NCBI GenBank assembly: GCA_034190875.2
Contig: CM067344.1
Span: 29,263,533-29,327,532, forward strand
From: Urechis unicinctus
Lineage: Eukaryota; Annelida; Polychaeta; Xenopneusta; Urechidae
DNA: 64,000 nucleotides
Direction: 5' to 3'
The position numbers and the translations under genes were made by a program. Under the pieces are notes generated by a model, which was given only the letters and a program-made list of their open reading frames with translations, made no database searches and was not told the DNA's origin. This document shows, piece after piece, positions 36,356-51,500 of the stretch; the stretch's first letter is position 1, and every line of letters starts with the position of its first letter.

Positions 36356-37854
36356 ATGGTTGCAACAGTAACAGCAGCTGTTCTATGCGCATGCGTTACC
36401 TACGTAGCGGGATACCGGATCATGGGGCACCTTCCTCAGCTTGTGTTCCCTCACGCCTGGACACCCAGGGTCACAATCAACTCCGCCCCCCTACAACATC
36501 ACTCTAACCGCCACTGAATATACAGAGGGTGTTCCAGTAACGGGTAAGTGTATTCACGTGACTTCTATCATTCTTTCCGTTGCTTATTTCTTATGTATCC
36601 CCATATATTGTTCACTGCGATGTGATCATCATTAACACTACAAAGCAACACGAACGAAATCACCATTCTATTAAAAATGCCATTTCAAGTTATGTGTCTA
36701 TTTCATTGATTTGTGACAGTGTCAGTTACCTCCGGTTACCAAGGCATCCTCATCCAGGCCAGAAAAGCTGATGGTAGCTCCACCGCTCCCCTGGGAACGT
36801 TTGCATCCAGCCCAGCAAACACCAAGATGCTGACTTGTACTAACGCCGACGATTCGGTGACGCACTCCGACATCACATTAAAGACAACTACCGACTTCAC
36901 ATGGAATCCTCCCAACGGGGATATGGGCAATATTCATTTCGTGTGAGTCTTCATTTGTGATTGTTATTCACGCATGCTAACTTTTGCAGGTGTTGGTTAA
37001 GAGAATGTTATGTTAAAATCAGGCTTTTTTTTTTGCTTTGCCTTCTGTGACGGTGTCGGTAGTCTTCAAATATAGCCCATTCATTACCATTTTTTACACT
37101 GCATGATTTGAATTGCTTCTTGGGATCAACGTGAGGGGTGGAAAGGTTCCCTAATAATACGGCCTTAGCATTGCAAAGCTATGTTCTACCTACCCCCTTG
37201 ACAACTAAACCCCATCGTCCGCTTACGCCTCGAGTAATTCATTATTTGGATATATTCAAATTCAATTAGGAAACCAATATTACATGCCATGAGTGTATAT
37301 TGGCACATGACTTTAAAATGACCGGCCTACAAATTGTGACGTCACATCGCTGATAACGGTCCTAACTGGCTCCGTAACATCTTTTTGCTGTAGCATTCTA
37401 GCTGGGAGGCAATGCATCGGTGACTACAAATCGGATAAATATCAAACATACCTGGTTGTTTTGAGCATCACCGGGGATATAAGTATGATGCTTCATTCTG
37501 GCAGTTATCGCGCCTTAGAGCAACGTGGGGTCGGATTGGATTGTGACATAACATTGTAGCTCTACTGCCATAGGGGAGGTGTGAGATAAGGGGTGGTGTG
37601 AGATAAGGGATGGTGTGAGATAAGGGGTTATGTAAGATAGGGGGTGGTGTAAGATAAGGAATTTGACTGTCAGAATATAAAGGCTTTTTTTTCTTTTCAG
37701 AGCTACCATCGCCACTGGCAAGAACATGTACTGGGTGGCTCTGGAGTCCGAAAGTCAGCTGCAGTACCAATCAGCGAATAATGCGGGAAATCTGCAGTCG
37801 TGCTACACACTCATACTTCTGGCCTTCGCTATTTTCTCTGGAAGCATGATGTAA
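36356..37854 (+). pseudogene. Reeler-domain protein, copy 5 (frame changed in exon 1; chimeric)
   Basis: Exons 36356-36543, 36720-36942 and 37701-37854. The signal peptide is kept. Compared with copy 4 there are two single-base insertions (in GATACCGGATCATGGGG, about 36413-36425) and one deletion (TGTGTTCCC, about 36443-36447), net +1, so the first-exon frame does not reach the conserved second exon. Exons 2 and 3 are open. Exon 3 and the 3' flank are of the copy 2 type (ending FAIFSGSMM), while exon 1 and the 5' flank are of the copy 4 type, which marks a recombinant gene. The cluster of three small length changes within 35 bp could also reflect sequence error. Confidence 0.75.
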
Positions 37855-37953
37855 AAGTGCCATAACCAACAGATTTAGTGCTTTAGGTACAGGGTTTTGA
37901 TATACGTAAATCTGTTTTGCAAAAATAAAATATCTGTTTAGGTTACATGCAAC

Positions 37954-38465
37954 AATAAGAGAGACAGTTCAGCCCCATATTTGTAACGCTGTTGTCAAAC
38001 GCACCAATGAAACCACAAGTTTAAAGTTTTCAGACTTTCAATCGCTACGCGGCGCTGCGGTCTCTGAAAAGAGATCCTCACTTCGGCCGTTGCCGTTTGT
38101 GTTGTCAGAAATTACTCTCATTTTTGCGCAATGATGCCCAAAACTAATATAAATGAAGATTTGATGAAATCTCCATTTTGTAACCTAAACGAATGTATAA
38201 ACATAATTATCGAGGTAGTTATTGAGCGCGTATTGATTTACAGCTAACACTCGTGCGGTTCTTGACTTTAGGTAGGCACTGTTATCGATTGAACGACACC
38301 ACATAACACAGGTTTATATTGTACATCACGTGTCTTTCCAGTCAAATAATGATGTTGAAAATAATAAGCATGGTTTTCGATCAAGTAAAATTTGCGGGAC
38401 AAGTGAAAAGTTGACAGAATTGAAGTCGACGTGAAGCGTAGTTATGTACTGAACAGCATCTTTAA
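37954..38465. mobile_element. TTAA MITE, 3' flank of Reeler copy 5
   Basis: Nearly identical to 22813-23333, as expected from the shared copy 2-type 3' end. Confidence 0.75.
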
Positions 38466-39700
38466 GAAGAAGAAGATATGAATTTGTGACTTGTTGGCAT
38501 TTCAGTTACATTTGTTTAGGGAACACATAAATATTTCTTACTCTCATTTTGTACGATGATCGTTGTTGTCAAGACTATAATAACTATAAGTCTATTGGGT
38601 TCCAGCTATGCATCTTGTTCAAATAGTGAGCTTCATATAAAAAGTTGCATTTCACCGTAATTCTATCTTTACTTTTATCAATCTACTGGTGTCTGTTTAC
38701 ACAAAAAGTTTTCACTCGGACAAGTTTGGAAAGCCAAGGAAATAGATTATACCAGAGTAACGATTTGTAGGCGCTAAGACATACCGTGAGCTCCTGGGCT
38801 TCTAATAGGCTGACAGCGACGGCCTTCGCCATTCAAATACAGATCTTGCAACGCACATATTTTTGCCCTATCTGGCTAATATACTCATATAAACCAGGTA
38901 GTTTCATACAATAACAATTCATTCACACAATGCATGCTTACTTCACCAATCTGATCAGTGTGCGGTCGTCCCACTCAGTTAGAATTCCATTATTTCAAAT
39001 TACCTGATACAACATATGAGCTTATAACCGAAAGTGTAATGGCGGACTGAGCTTAATCAACGAAATAATTGCCATAAGAACTTCCCTGTGAAGATTGACG
39101 GAGTTGCTATGTAAAAAATGTAATTTAAATGGGTAATGGTTATTTAACTATGCCTCCAAGACCCACGCATAAAATGATGCAAGTCATATTTATCACGACA
39201 AGAAACTCTCCATCAACGAAAAGCCACTATAACAGCTACATTAACGGGGAAAATGCTCATGAACTCATACCAAGGTGAGTCAATTCAACAAATTTCTGTC
39301 TTTTATTTTTTTCATTTCGCTTGCTTATTTTCAAGTTGCACGGAGTTCCGTCCCCTGGTTCAAACTTGAGGGGTTTTCCCGAGGAAACCTACAATATTGA
39401 TGTTTGAAATATTATGCCCATGCAAGGCAACCCACGAATTAATAACATCATAATGACTGTTCTCTTCATGTATGCATAAACCAGTACACATAAACTCGTA
39501 ATATATATTGATAATATTTAACTAATCTTGGTGCACGATTATAAACAAATCCTTAATTTTAATTTCTTACGGGCGGTACCACATGGCACCAATAGACAAC
39601 CATTGACAGACCAGTTATTGACCTGATCGATGCTAGACAATGCTCATGTTGAAATACACGCATTGGAAAGGATCCACGAGAAAACGAGTTTGCATCCATT
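38466..39700. repeat. Diverged third copy of the array spacer
   Basis: Matches 26659-28170 with substitutions and a deletion of several hundred bases. No coding potential. It marks an older step in array growth. Confidence 0.7.
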
Positions 39701-40444
39701 AGTTTACAGATATCAAATCATCACAATATGACATAGCAAAAATTGCGTGCAAGCCTATCGTAACAAACGCATCTGTAGCAGCAAGCCCGGAAAACAACTA
39801 CGTGCACACTTTTTACACTTCGAGCCCTATGTTTACGAGAATCCGGCGACCAATACATTAACAGCTGGGTTAATATCATGACTATAGGGCCTGGCATATC
39901 ATGACTATTTTCACCGTGAATGTGGTAGTCTTTATGGTCGCAGTGATGAAGACGAGACGTCAATTGAATGGTAACTAGAAAACGGAGGTTTATTTCTGAA
40001 TGTTGGGGTACGGATTCCGTATCCGCAAGTCCGAATATATATTACAAAACTATGGTATGGAGTTACTCTGGTTATGTCCAGAGGCTACCGCTGAGTAGGA
40101 AATCCAAACTGCTACGTGCCTTACGGAGTTGGCCTTCCAACTTGGTTCGTACGACGGTGACTGTATCTTTGCCCGTATAATGAATGTCTTGTGTTCGAGC
40201 GGAGCCAGGTATTTATAGGGCAATGGATGTAAGGCATTGGTAACCAATTTTGAGTGGAATGAGGGTAAAGTGTAAATTTGGAATAAGGGCCACCGAACAT
40301 GCGGGTCTGAATGAGGGCCAATTTTGCTTGTCCCAACGTGCCGAAAACAGAGGTTGTAAATAAAGGTATCTGAGTTGTGGCGTGCCTTGGGTACACTGGC
40401 TGACGACGTTTATTACGATATCTTATCAATAAGGGCGGTCACAC

Positions 40445-40712
40445 TAGCATGACTGGAGGGCCTGGCATATCATGACTAGCATAACTGGAGGGTCTGGCAT
40501 ATCATGACTATAGGGCCTGGCATGTCATGACTGAAGGGCCTGACATATCATGACTGGAGGGCCTGGCATATCATGACTATAGGGCCTGGCTTGTCATGAC
40601 TGGAGGGCCTGACATATCATGACTGGAGGGCCTGGAATATCATGACTATAGGGCCTGGCATGTCATGACTGGAGGGCCTGACATATCATGACTGGAGGGC
40701 CTGGCATATCAT
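40445..40712. repeat. 23-bp minisatellite
   Basis: About 11 copies of a 23-bp unit containing CATGACTGGAGGGCCTGG, alternating GGAGGG and ATAGGG forms, CATATCATG and CATGTCATG linkers. One isolated unit also lies at 39878-39905, about 540 bp upstream, suggesting the seed. Confidence 0.9.
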
Positions 40713-41424
40713 GAGCTGTAGAAACATATCCACTATATACAGAGCCTTCTGCCTTCAAGTGATCATTCAATTATATCTAAATTGACAGCATGAACATGTT
40801 GACCAATGCAATACACTATTCCATACATATATTAATGCAGAAAGAGCATAGGTTCGATCAGTTTTTTAATATAGGCCAACAACAATAAACTGGATACGCT
40901 TGTTGCTGTTGCCATCTAAGAAAGCATTAAGATAAGGTGTAGTAAGTTGAAGAGAAAGCCCTGGACCAGTCCAAACGAACATCTCATCACATTCAGTCAC
41001 CTTCAACTGGTGGCTAATTTGTGGCTGTCATAATTGAATGGGGAACACCGTGTTGTCATGTACGAGAATCTCACCAGGTTTTGACGATAACAATAGTCGT
41101 TATGTTGATCTATGACAAACTAACAGAGCAAGATATAAAGCCTCAGTATTTCCTATCCTGAAATCTTGGTGTCCATATTGGTCACTAAGTTAATCCTTCT
41201 TTACCATTATACCACCTCTAAGATCTTCCTTAGATTATTTTTTATATGAATATCAATATTATAATACATCATTAAGTTCATTTTGTTGGATTCATATCTT
41301 CACGAGATCAATACATATGTCCCCACTTTGAAAATCTCGACCATCTGATTTATATTACAAGAAGGCAAAGATATTATTTGAGATCTCGTACAAACATGAT
41401 CGTTGATTTTGTAACTTTCCTCTC

Positions 41425-41485
41425 CAGAGCGGGTACTGGGTGGATCTGAAGGCCAGCTGGATTACTCAACATCTGCGGCAGTAAA
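41425..41485 (+). pseudogene. Probable relic of a sixth Reeler exon 3
   Basis: After a pyrimidine-rich TTCCTCTCCAG, GGTACTGGGTGGATCTGAAG matches exon 3 of the array genes (GTACTGGGTGGCTCTGAAG), encoding YWVDLKA. A further GCTGGATTACTCAACATCTGC resembles CAGCTGCAGTACAAATCAGC. The frame stops soon after. No exon 1 or 2 partner was found nearby. Confidence 0.5.
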
Positions 41486-42094
41486 TCATTCATTCTTGTA
41501 GCTCACTCACCATTCGCACCAACTCAACAACTGCTATGCGGATACAATTTTTAATAACACGAGCATCACTTCGTTATACAATGAGCAATGAGGTGCACTG
41601 ATGAGGAAAAATTTAAGAATAATTTAAGAAACATTTTAGCATATAACCAATTCATTTCAATCAAATTGTCTAGGGAAACTTGCATAGTACAATTAAAATC
41701 ACAAATTTCATTGTCATAGAAATCTAAACCACTTTGGAAAACTTGTAAACATGTTTGCATTCGTGTTTCGGCGATTAAATGTTCATAAAATGCTATTAAA
41801 TTAAACCTTTTGCTAGAATGGTGTGATTTTGTATATTCTAGTTCAAACGTAAGCTATGCATACCTAATATATTGCAAAATAATCATGTTCCAGATATTTC
41901 ATGATTTGTCCACTAATTATTGCTGCGTGGTGTACAATATGGTTAGCTGTGTTCAATAGAGTATCCCAGTCAATTCAAGAATCCACTTCTGCCATATCCA
42001 TTCGTGATGAAATGTGAATACCAAGATAGGACGGAGAACCAGACATCATGGCGGTTTTTTGAACCGTTATGACCGTATAGGACACCGACCAAAT

Positions 42095-42905
42095 GTTACG
42101 ATCATAATGTCAACTTCAGAGAGGTTGGAAAACATCTGGTGGAGTTTCGAAAGCGATTTTATCAATTTTGTCAGGGAGTCCTTACACTTGGAGAAGCATT
42201 TTACTGTGACTTATCTAGTTTGCTTCCATTTTTGTTAAGTGGCTTAACTGACTCGTTTATAATCCTTTCATGTTATTTGGAACATCAAATAATCCGTAAC
42301 TAATCGACTTATGCGTATAGAAGACAGCCTCCGAACTTAGTCAAAGAACTTCAATACCGGTATCTTAATTCTTTGACTTAGTTTACAACAATATTCAAAT
42401 GACTAGCGACCATGACCGGTAACAACGCATGTGCAACTCTAGCATTTTCCGATATCATCCACTTATTAATATTGTGAACATCATTACACAAAAATTAGAC
42501 CGACGAACATGAAGAGTGCCTTCCGACAACAGTATGGCGACAGCCGAACTAAGGAACTATTTTCAGAGACCGCAGCGCCGCGTAGCGACTGAAAGTCTGA
42601 AAACATTAAACTTTTGGTTTCCAAGGTGCGGTTGCCAGGTAACTTGCTAGGCATCCTCTTTCCAAATATGGGACAGAACAGTCTCTTTAAACTCCGCCTT
42701 GTATCGGCTTAGGATGTATTGTAGCGTCTGTCGTGTGCCATAGTTGGGTTAAAATTCAGGTCCCGTCAAAAATAAGATATCGTAAATAACAAAGGCCGTG
42801 AACTTAGCTGGAGTCACCGATTTGACTCCATTACAGTCGACGACAATAATAAACTGTTAAAAAGGCTCATGCTCATTAAGCAGATGTCTCACACATAAAC
42901 TGAAG
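42095..42905. repeat. Right-hand relic of the array's upstream flank
   Basis: 42095-42470 and 42690-42905 match 9440-9820 and 9820-10035. A MITE (42466-42690) interrupts the match exactly at a TTAA that is single at 9819-9822. No Reeler gene follows, so the unit is truncated here; it is the right edge of the array. Confidence 0.75.
42466..42690. mobile_element. TTAA MITE, short copy with a proven empty site
   Basis: TTAA at 42466-42469 and 42687-42690. The right end GGGACAGAACAGTCTC is intact. The left inverted end is missing, so the copy is internally and terminally shortened. The empty site is CATCGCTTAAACTCCGCC at 9814-9831. Confidence 0.8.
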
Positions 42906-44445
42906 TACACTAAGCTCCAGCAACTTAGCTTGAATGTGGCTCGTAGAACTAGATCCCCCCCTCACAGCTAGTGAAATCACGACGACGGTTTATTGCGCAT
43001 GTGTGATGATTCATTACATTTGTATGGCTTTATTTCCCAGATAATTTATCGCGAATTCTCTCAACAACCACGCGATTAAGAATTGGTCCAGTTTGGTTTA
43101 TTCACAAGAACTCGAACGTTTTATTTTGCAACTGGGAAATATCAAGGTAAAAAACATGTTATATAACCATGAACTTCATTTTCTACATTTTCTTTTAGAT
43201 TCTTGAAACAAGTCGTTACATTCTTCTTTGATGTGAATTTCTAATTATTCAGGTTTCCAACCTTCGAGAGCATATAATTCGAATCGACGAATCCATTAAT
43301 CGGTGAGTTCATTCATTATGGCGGTGGGACGCGGTGAGGGATACAGTCGGCCATAGCGAAGCGTGTCACCGATGAGTGGTGCACCACAACGCCTCCCAGC
43401 CCAGCTTCCTAATTAACAACCGACCCATCGCTTTGTCCCAAATGCTAATAATGATTAGTGATTTTCCTCTCTTCTCGCATCTACCTTTTGTCACAAACTG
43501 ATTGTTCATGAACCGTCCGTACTTGGGTCGGTAACACTCTGATGGAATAGATAGTGGAGGCATTTTTTCGTGGACGCGGTGAAAAAAAAGTCGTAGTTCA
43601 TATCACTGAGCATTCATAAACCAGGTGTAAACCGCAAAAGCTGTCGCTGAAGTGAATTTTCTTCTCCCGACCTTTTAAGGTGTTTTGACTCGGGTTTAAC
43701 ACGGCGAAATGAAGAACGCACTTGAGGCAAGTTTTTTTTGACAGCGGACGAGCGTTTTGACAAGGCGAGCTGTCAGTGCATGAATACCAGCCACGGTTTC
43801 GTATCCATCACCATCAAATCGTCATTTCACGCGAAGTTGCCCCTGGCAGTTTGTAATTCGTCCCTCGGCGGGGGTCGGTAAAGGTCGGTGCTTTCCGTCA
43901 CTCCACGGCAGAGTGAAGTCAAAAGTTGTCAATCGATTGAAGCTAGTCAGCCCTGAGGGCAATAACCTCAGCATATATTCATTGTGTAGCTGGCACAAAA
44001 TAAACACGATCCTTGCATGACGAGGATGAAAATTGCATTCTACTTGAAGGATTATTAACATCTGTTCAATTTAGACAAGATGGAAAGATTTAATGAAAGC
44101 AAATAAAATAGAAAATTAATCATTTACTAATCACCTACGAAGAAATCGCTTTATATATCATACATAATTACAAACACACTTGTTATTGGGCGTGTTATGA
44201 ATGATTGGTCTGACACCCTTTTTTGACAGCACCTGAGGGGTGTTGTACATATATCACTCCAATTGCACTGCCAGACACTGAATTTACAAAGGCATGGAAA
44301 GATAAGGCATTTTGCTTATCTGATTTTCTATCAGATTCAACGCAATATTCATATTCTAGCAGTAATCAAAACAGGACATCAGTCTCGGGCATTTTCCATT
44401 ATATACCCCGCATTTTTAACTATACGCTGTTTAGAAATCCAGCCC
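42906..44445. other. Intergenic, no gene seen
   Basis: Short open frames only (for example 43366-43563 and 43822-44061 on the minus strand), with no family resemblance or splice context. Confidence 0.5.
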
Positions 44446-46985
<2,540 letters not shown>

Positions 46986-46989
46986 AGCC

Positions 46990-47605
46990 TCTTCATCCTC
47001 AACCCCCACAATGCTTTAAGATTCAACCCCCACAATGCTTTAAGATTCAACCCCCAAAATACTTTAAGATTCAATCCCCACAATGCTTAAAGATTCGACC
47101 CACACATTTCTTTAAGATTCAATCCCCACCATGCTTTAAGATTCAATCCCCACAATGCTTTAAGATTCGACCCCCACAATGCTTTAAGATTCAACCCCCA
47201 CAATGCTTTAAGATTCAACCCCACAATGCTTTAAGATTCAACCCCAACAATATTTTAAGATTCAATCACCTATGTTTGAAGATTCGACCCCTACAATTCC
47301 TTATGATTCAACCCCTACAATGCTTTAAGATTCAATCCCCACAATACTTTAAGATTCAACCCATACAATGCTTTAAGATTCAACCCCACAATGCTTTAAG
47401 ATTCAACCCATACAATGCTTTAAGATTCAACCCCACAATGCTTTAAGATTCGACCCCCGCAATTCTTTAAGATTCAACCACAACGATGCTTTAAGATTCA
47501 ATCACCACAATGCTTTAAGATTCAATCCTCACAATACTATAATATTCAGCACCCAAATGCTTTAACATTCGTCCCCATATTGCTTTAAGATTCAACCCTT
47601 CGTGT
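46990..47605. repeat. 22-23 bp minisatellite mimicking a long ORF
   Basis: About 27 degenerate copies of AATGCTTTAAGATTCAACC with a CCCCAC linker. The 154-residue open frame (repeating QCFKIQPP) exists only because one unit length is close to a multiple of three. Later units change length and break it. Confidence 0.92.
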
Positions 47606-48521
47606 TAGCTAATATGCACAACGGAACATCTGACATGTTTATAGCAATTTCAACAAGAGAAATATTACATTTTATGACATGAAGTTAAGTTTAAGAATCA
47701 AATGTGAGTTTGGGAAGGACTGTATTCTGTGGAACCGACATAATTTGACAAATTGAGGACGTGCGAAGCTTCTCTCAATAAAAATGGTGTCAAAGTACTA
47801 GGATGGGTGGTAGATGAGAGTTCAAGATGCCATTTGTAGCCAAGCTCTACACCAGATACTCTGCCATTATGTGGCTTAACCCCCAACCCTCACCCAACAA
47901 TACCAAATAAGGTCTTTCCTACAAATTCAACACCATCAACTTTGATTTGAACCCGCCCCTAAATTTTCGCCAGCACCACAATCTCCTCCTTCCATCGAGA
48001 AAATAATGGAGAGGCGCGAATGACGTCAGCTGTGAATAAACCAATCAGGGGCTAGGATCAGTGATCCGTGACCAAAAGTCACGAGTAATATCAATCTCAA
48101 AGCTAATAAGTTTCACACCCTCGCGAGAGCGCTTAATGGCCAATGAAAAAAAGACTGCGCCAGTTCGAGTCTTCGAAGTCGGCATTTCATCTTGTCAGAA
48201 ATTCTCCAAGCAATTTAAGGGAGAAAAGCACCCCCTAACGAGAAGTCTCGAAGTCTTTCTTCTCCAATGAAGTCGCTCCCTTAACCAGCCAGTTAGACCC
48301 TTTTGTGAGCCTGAAAGAGACCGCTGAAGAAAATTTCCGACAGGTCTTTCGAGTGGCGAAACGTCGATTATTACATACTAAAGAACTTCTAAGTGAGCCG
48401 CGCATGGAGGCAATCCAACCATAACTTGCTGCTTGTCAGAGCGGTCTGGACAGATCTTGATTCAGAAGAATCCGAGACTTTCTTGGCAATTGTGCCATAT
48501 TTGGAATTTGACCACGACAGG
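47606..48521. promoter_or_regulatory. Upstream region of Pax3/7 exon 1a
   Basis: No gene. From about 48000 the base composition becomes more mixed and CpG-richer up to the candidate first exon, as expected of a promoter and 5' UTR. No TATA box can be assigned with confidence. Confidence 0.35.
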
Positions 48522-51500
48522 ATGCTGCAGAGATTATTCCCGCTCGGTTTGTCGCCGTTATTACCGGCTTACGGTCTGGATGGTAAGTGCAACTTTTCTT
48601 GTCTTTCATTATCGCCTCGTATTTCTGGATAATTTTCTTGTTGATTTAAAATTGGGTTGATCTTACGCTATGACCTTGGTAACAAGGAAGTACCGGGGCT
48701 TAGCACTTCCTGTGCGACAGATGTTGGAATAGGAGTGTGTGTGTGGGTTGCAGCGGCAAACTTCATCTCCCTTTGAGGTATCACGATTTGGAGATGTTGA
48801 TTGTAGTACAGATGCTATCACAGGTGCACGCAGGGGAATAATGCGGTTTTTGTGGTGTAGTGTCGTTAGGATCATGTTACCTTGCATAAGACCCGGCTGG
48901 GAGACCACGCGGCTTTGATCTTTGTGACATGGGGGACTTGATTATTGGGGCATTTGATCTTTAGTTTATGTCAAAGCCCCATGGCTCATGAAAAATGAAG
49001 CCCGATAAACACGAATATGATCCATTTTAATCAGAACGCTGACAAGTAAATTTAACGCTGCGAAATGCTAACATGTGAAACACGCCGAAAAGCATGAGTT
49101 CCAGAAGAACCGGATCATTTTCACGCTCACAGGCAGCAAACTACGGATGTGATTCCGAGAACATTTATCAACACATAAAATCAAAAAAATCTCAGGAAAT
49201 AGGCTGTCTATAAACGAATGACGTCATCACGATGCGGATGCATCGTTTTCTGAGTCACGTTGTAGGCGAGTAAGAAACTACTTCCCGGCGGAGCTAACAT
49301 ATTAGAGGTATCGACGCGCAAGACGATATTACCCCATTATTTCTCAAATTAACGCACCAAACCTGGGCCCCAGATGATTCACCTCAGGTATTAAGTGCTC
49401 TCATTATCGCCTGTGTTTTCTGAATCACCCCTAGCAAATCATGTAAATCACTTGTGAGCGCGCGAAGAACCAATTGTCACTCTGGTAGGTCAATATATAT
49501 CCGACATTTCACTTTATTACTCTAAAAAAAATTCAGACCGCCCATGCCAAATCTAACCGGTTTATTAATTTTTCAATAGTTTAACTCCATATAGGTTATA
49601 TGCATGATACAGAATTGACATATTATTGGTTTGGGTAATCTATCTTCAAAGAGTAGATACTGAATACATTGATTGCCTCACCTCTTCCCAACAATATATA
49701 TATCTAGTACGATATAGTTTCCCTTGTGTTTTTTCTTTATATCTTGTTTCTGTCGACACTGATCATGAATGTGCAAAGTGGCCCCTGTGTTCGTCAATCA
49801 AATGTTGCGAGAGTAGGCTTGATAATCGCGCCCCTGGCGACCGAATGATGTACTAAATCAGCATGGGTAATCGGAGTTAATTCGTCATTCGCGGCGTCAA
49901 CTGAGCGTGACGCAGGCAGATTAGATGTTGCCGAGACAACATGAAAACAAAAACCACCGGGGTCTGTGGTCCGAATCGATCGACATTGTGTGTCTATATC
50001 CAACATTTTAACTCCTTTTGTTCTTTATGATATCATAAACAATATAATAAAAGTGACAACTTTTATTTTAATTGACACTTAACCCATGTGACTTGGCAGT
50101 GACAAATCAGCGCCTTGTCTCGTCTACCCCCGTCTACCAGCCTTCTTGTAAGTTATCATCACTCGGCCCACATCACATCTTCAGCCGCTCCTCCGTCTCT
50201 GTCTCCTCGGTCATCAGCATCCGGACGCCTCTTTGTAACCAGAGGCGTAACGTGGCCATCCACGCCATGAAGGTGCAATCAGACCACGATTAGCAGATAA
50301 GACTCTAGGTGTTAATTGAAAGCGGGGTGAGGGCGCGGTTGTTAGGTGTCAGTCGATGTTATTTGGGATTTCATTGTATGCATCAACACGAGTTCGCAGT
50401 CAGATGTGGCGGACCTTGAAAGGGAGGTCTGTACTCACTGGGGACTGTAAAAATCCCCCATCCCCGTGAACTTTCCCGATACCAACCTCCCCCCCCCCCC
50501 CCCCCCCCGCACCTCCACACACACACAATCCCCCTCCTCAAAGCTAGGTAAATAAGTGAACAACTAAATTTGAGAGTCCACCGTAAACCCAACAGTGTTT
50601 CGGGACCATCCCCTTACCCCTTCCCCTCGCGAACCGATTAATGCCCATGAGAGCTAGTGACTCTATCTTCATTTCACTTGCAGATTTCGAGGTGTACATA
50701 AGCCCATCAGGACCTCTTGTCTGTTTCCAAAGTTGTGAAATTTTTTTACGTCCATCCTACATTTACTATTCGAAAAGTAGAGAGACATTGGTTAAACAAG
50801 AATGGCGATGGATATCGTGGCGATTGAACAAGATGCTCTAATGAAAGGTAAGGTTGTAGTGATGGTGGTGATCGCGGTATATGGATACTGTTGTCAACCG
50901 ACGACTTAGACGTTTACTCAGGGGTCGTCCATTAATAATAAATAGACAGTATTTATTTGCATTGGTCCTTTTCAAGCGACATTTGGCTTGACGTATCGCG
51001 AATGGCTTCAGCTCGTGTTAATTCTGATGAACAATTTGTGAGACTGCGGCTTAACTCTTTTAAACCAAGTGGAGTGTGCGCTCCCCATACGAGTAAGTAC
51101 TCGATCGACTGTTGGTCTGTTGGGCTATTGCGGCTCCCTTCGCTGTCGAATGTTTTTTTCCCGTCGTTGTGATGCGAAATAGTTCGGAATTATCTGAAGC
51201 GAATTGGCCAGCTCACTGAACCTTCGCTGATAATATTTAGCATGGAGGTATAATTGAACACTACATCGAAGTCTGTTTCTCATACTTTAAGTAATGACTT
51301 GTCATCGGCCCACATTAGATTGATCGATCACGTGATATATCATGTTCATGTTATGCCTTATTATTTTTATACATATATATAACGTTAATTGTGTATCAGG
51401 TCAAGGACGTGTGAACCAGCTCGGAGGCGTTTTCATCAATGGACGCCCCCTGCCGAATCACATACGTCTACGCATCGTCGAGATGGCGGCGCAAGGCGTC

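Larger units (their letters stand above)
25845..37700. repeat. 5.9-kb segmental duplication (copies 4 and 5)
   Basis: From gene 3 intron 2/exon 3 to gene 4 intron 2, sequence recurs at an offset of about 5.90-5.91 kb (for example 27648 and 33554, 28539 and 34448). Differences are sparse single bases and small length changes, so this duplication is also recent. It makes the 3' end of copy 3 equal to that of copy 4, and the 5' end of copy 4 equal to that of copy 5. Confidence 0.9.
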
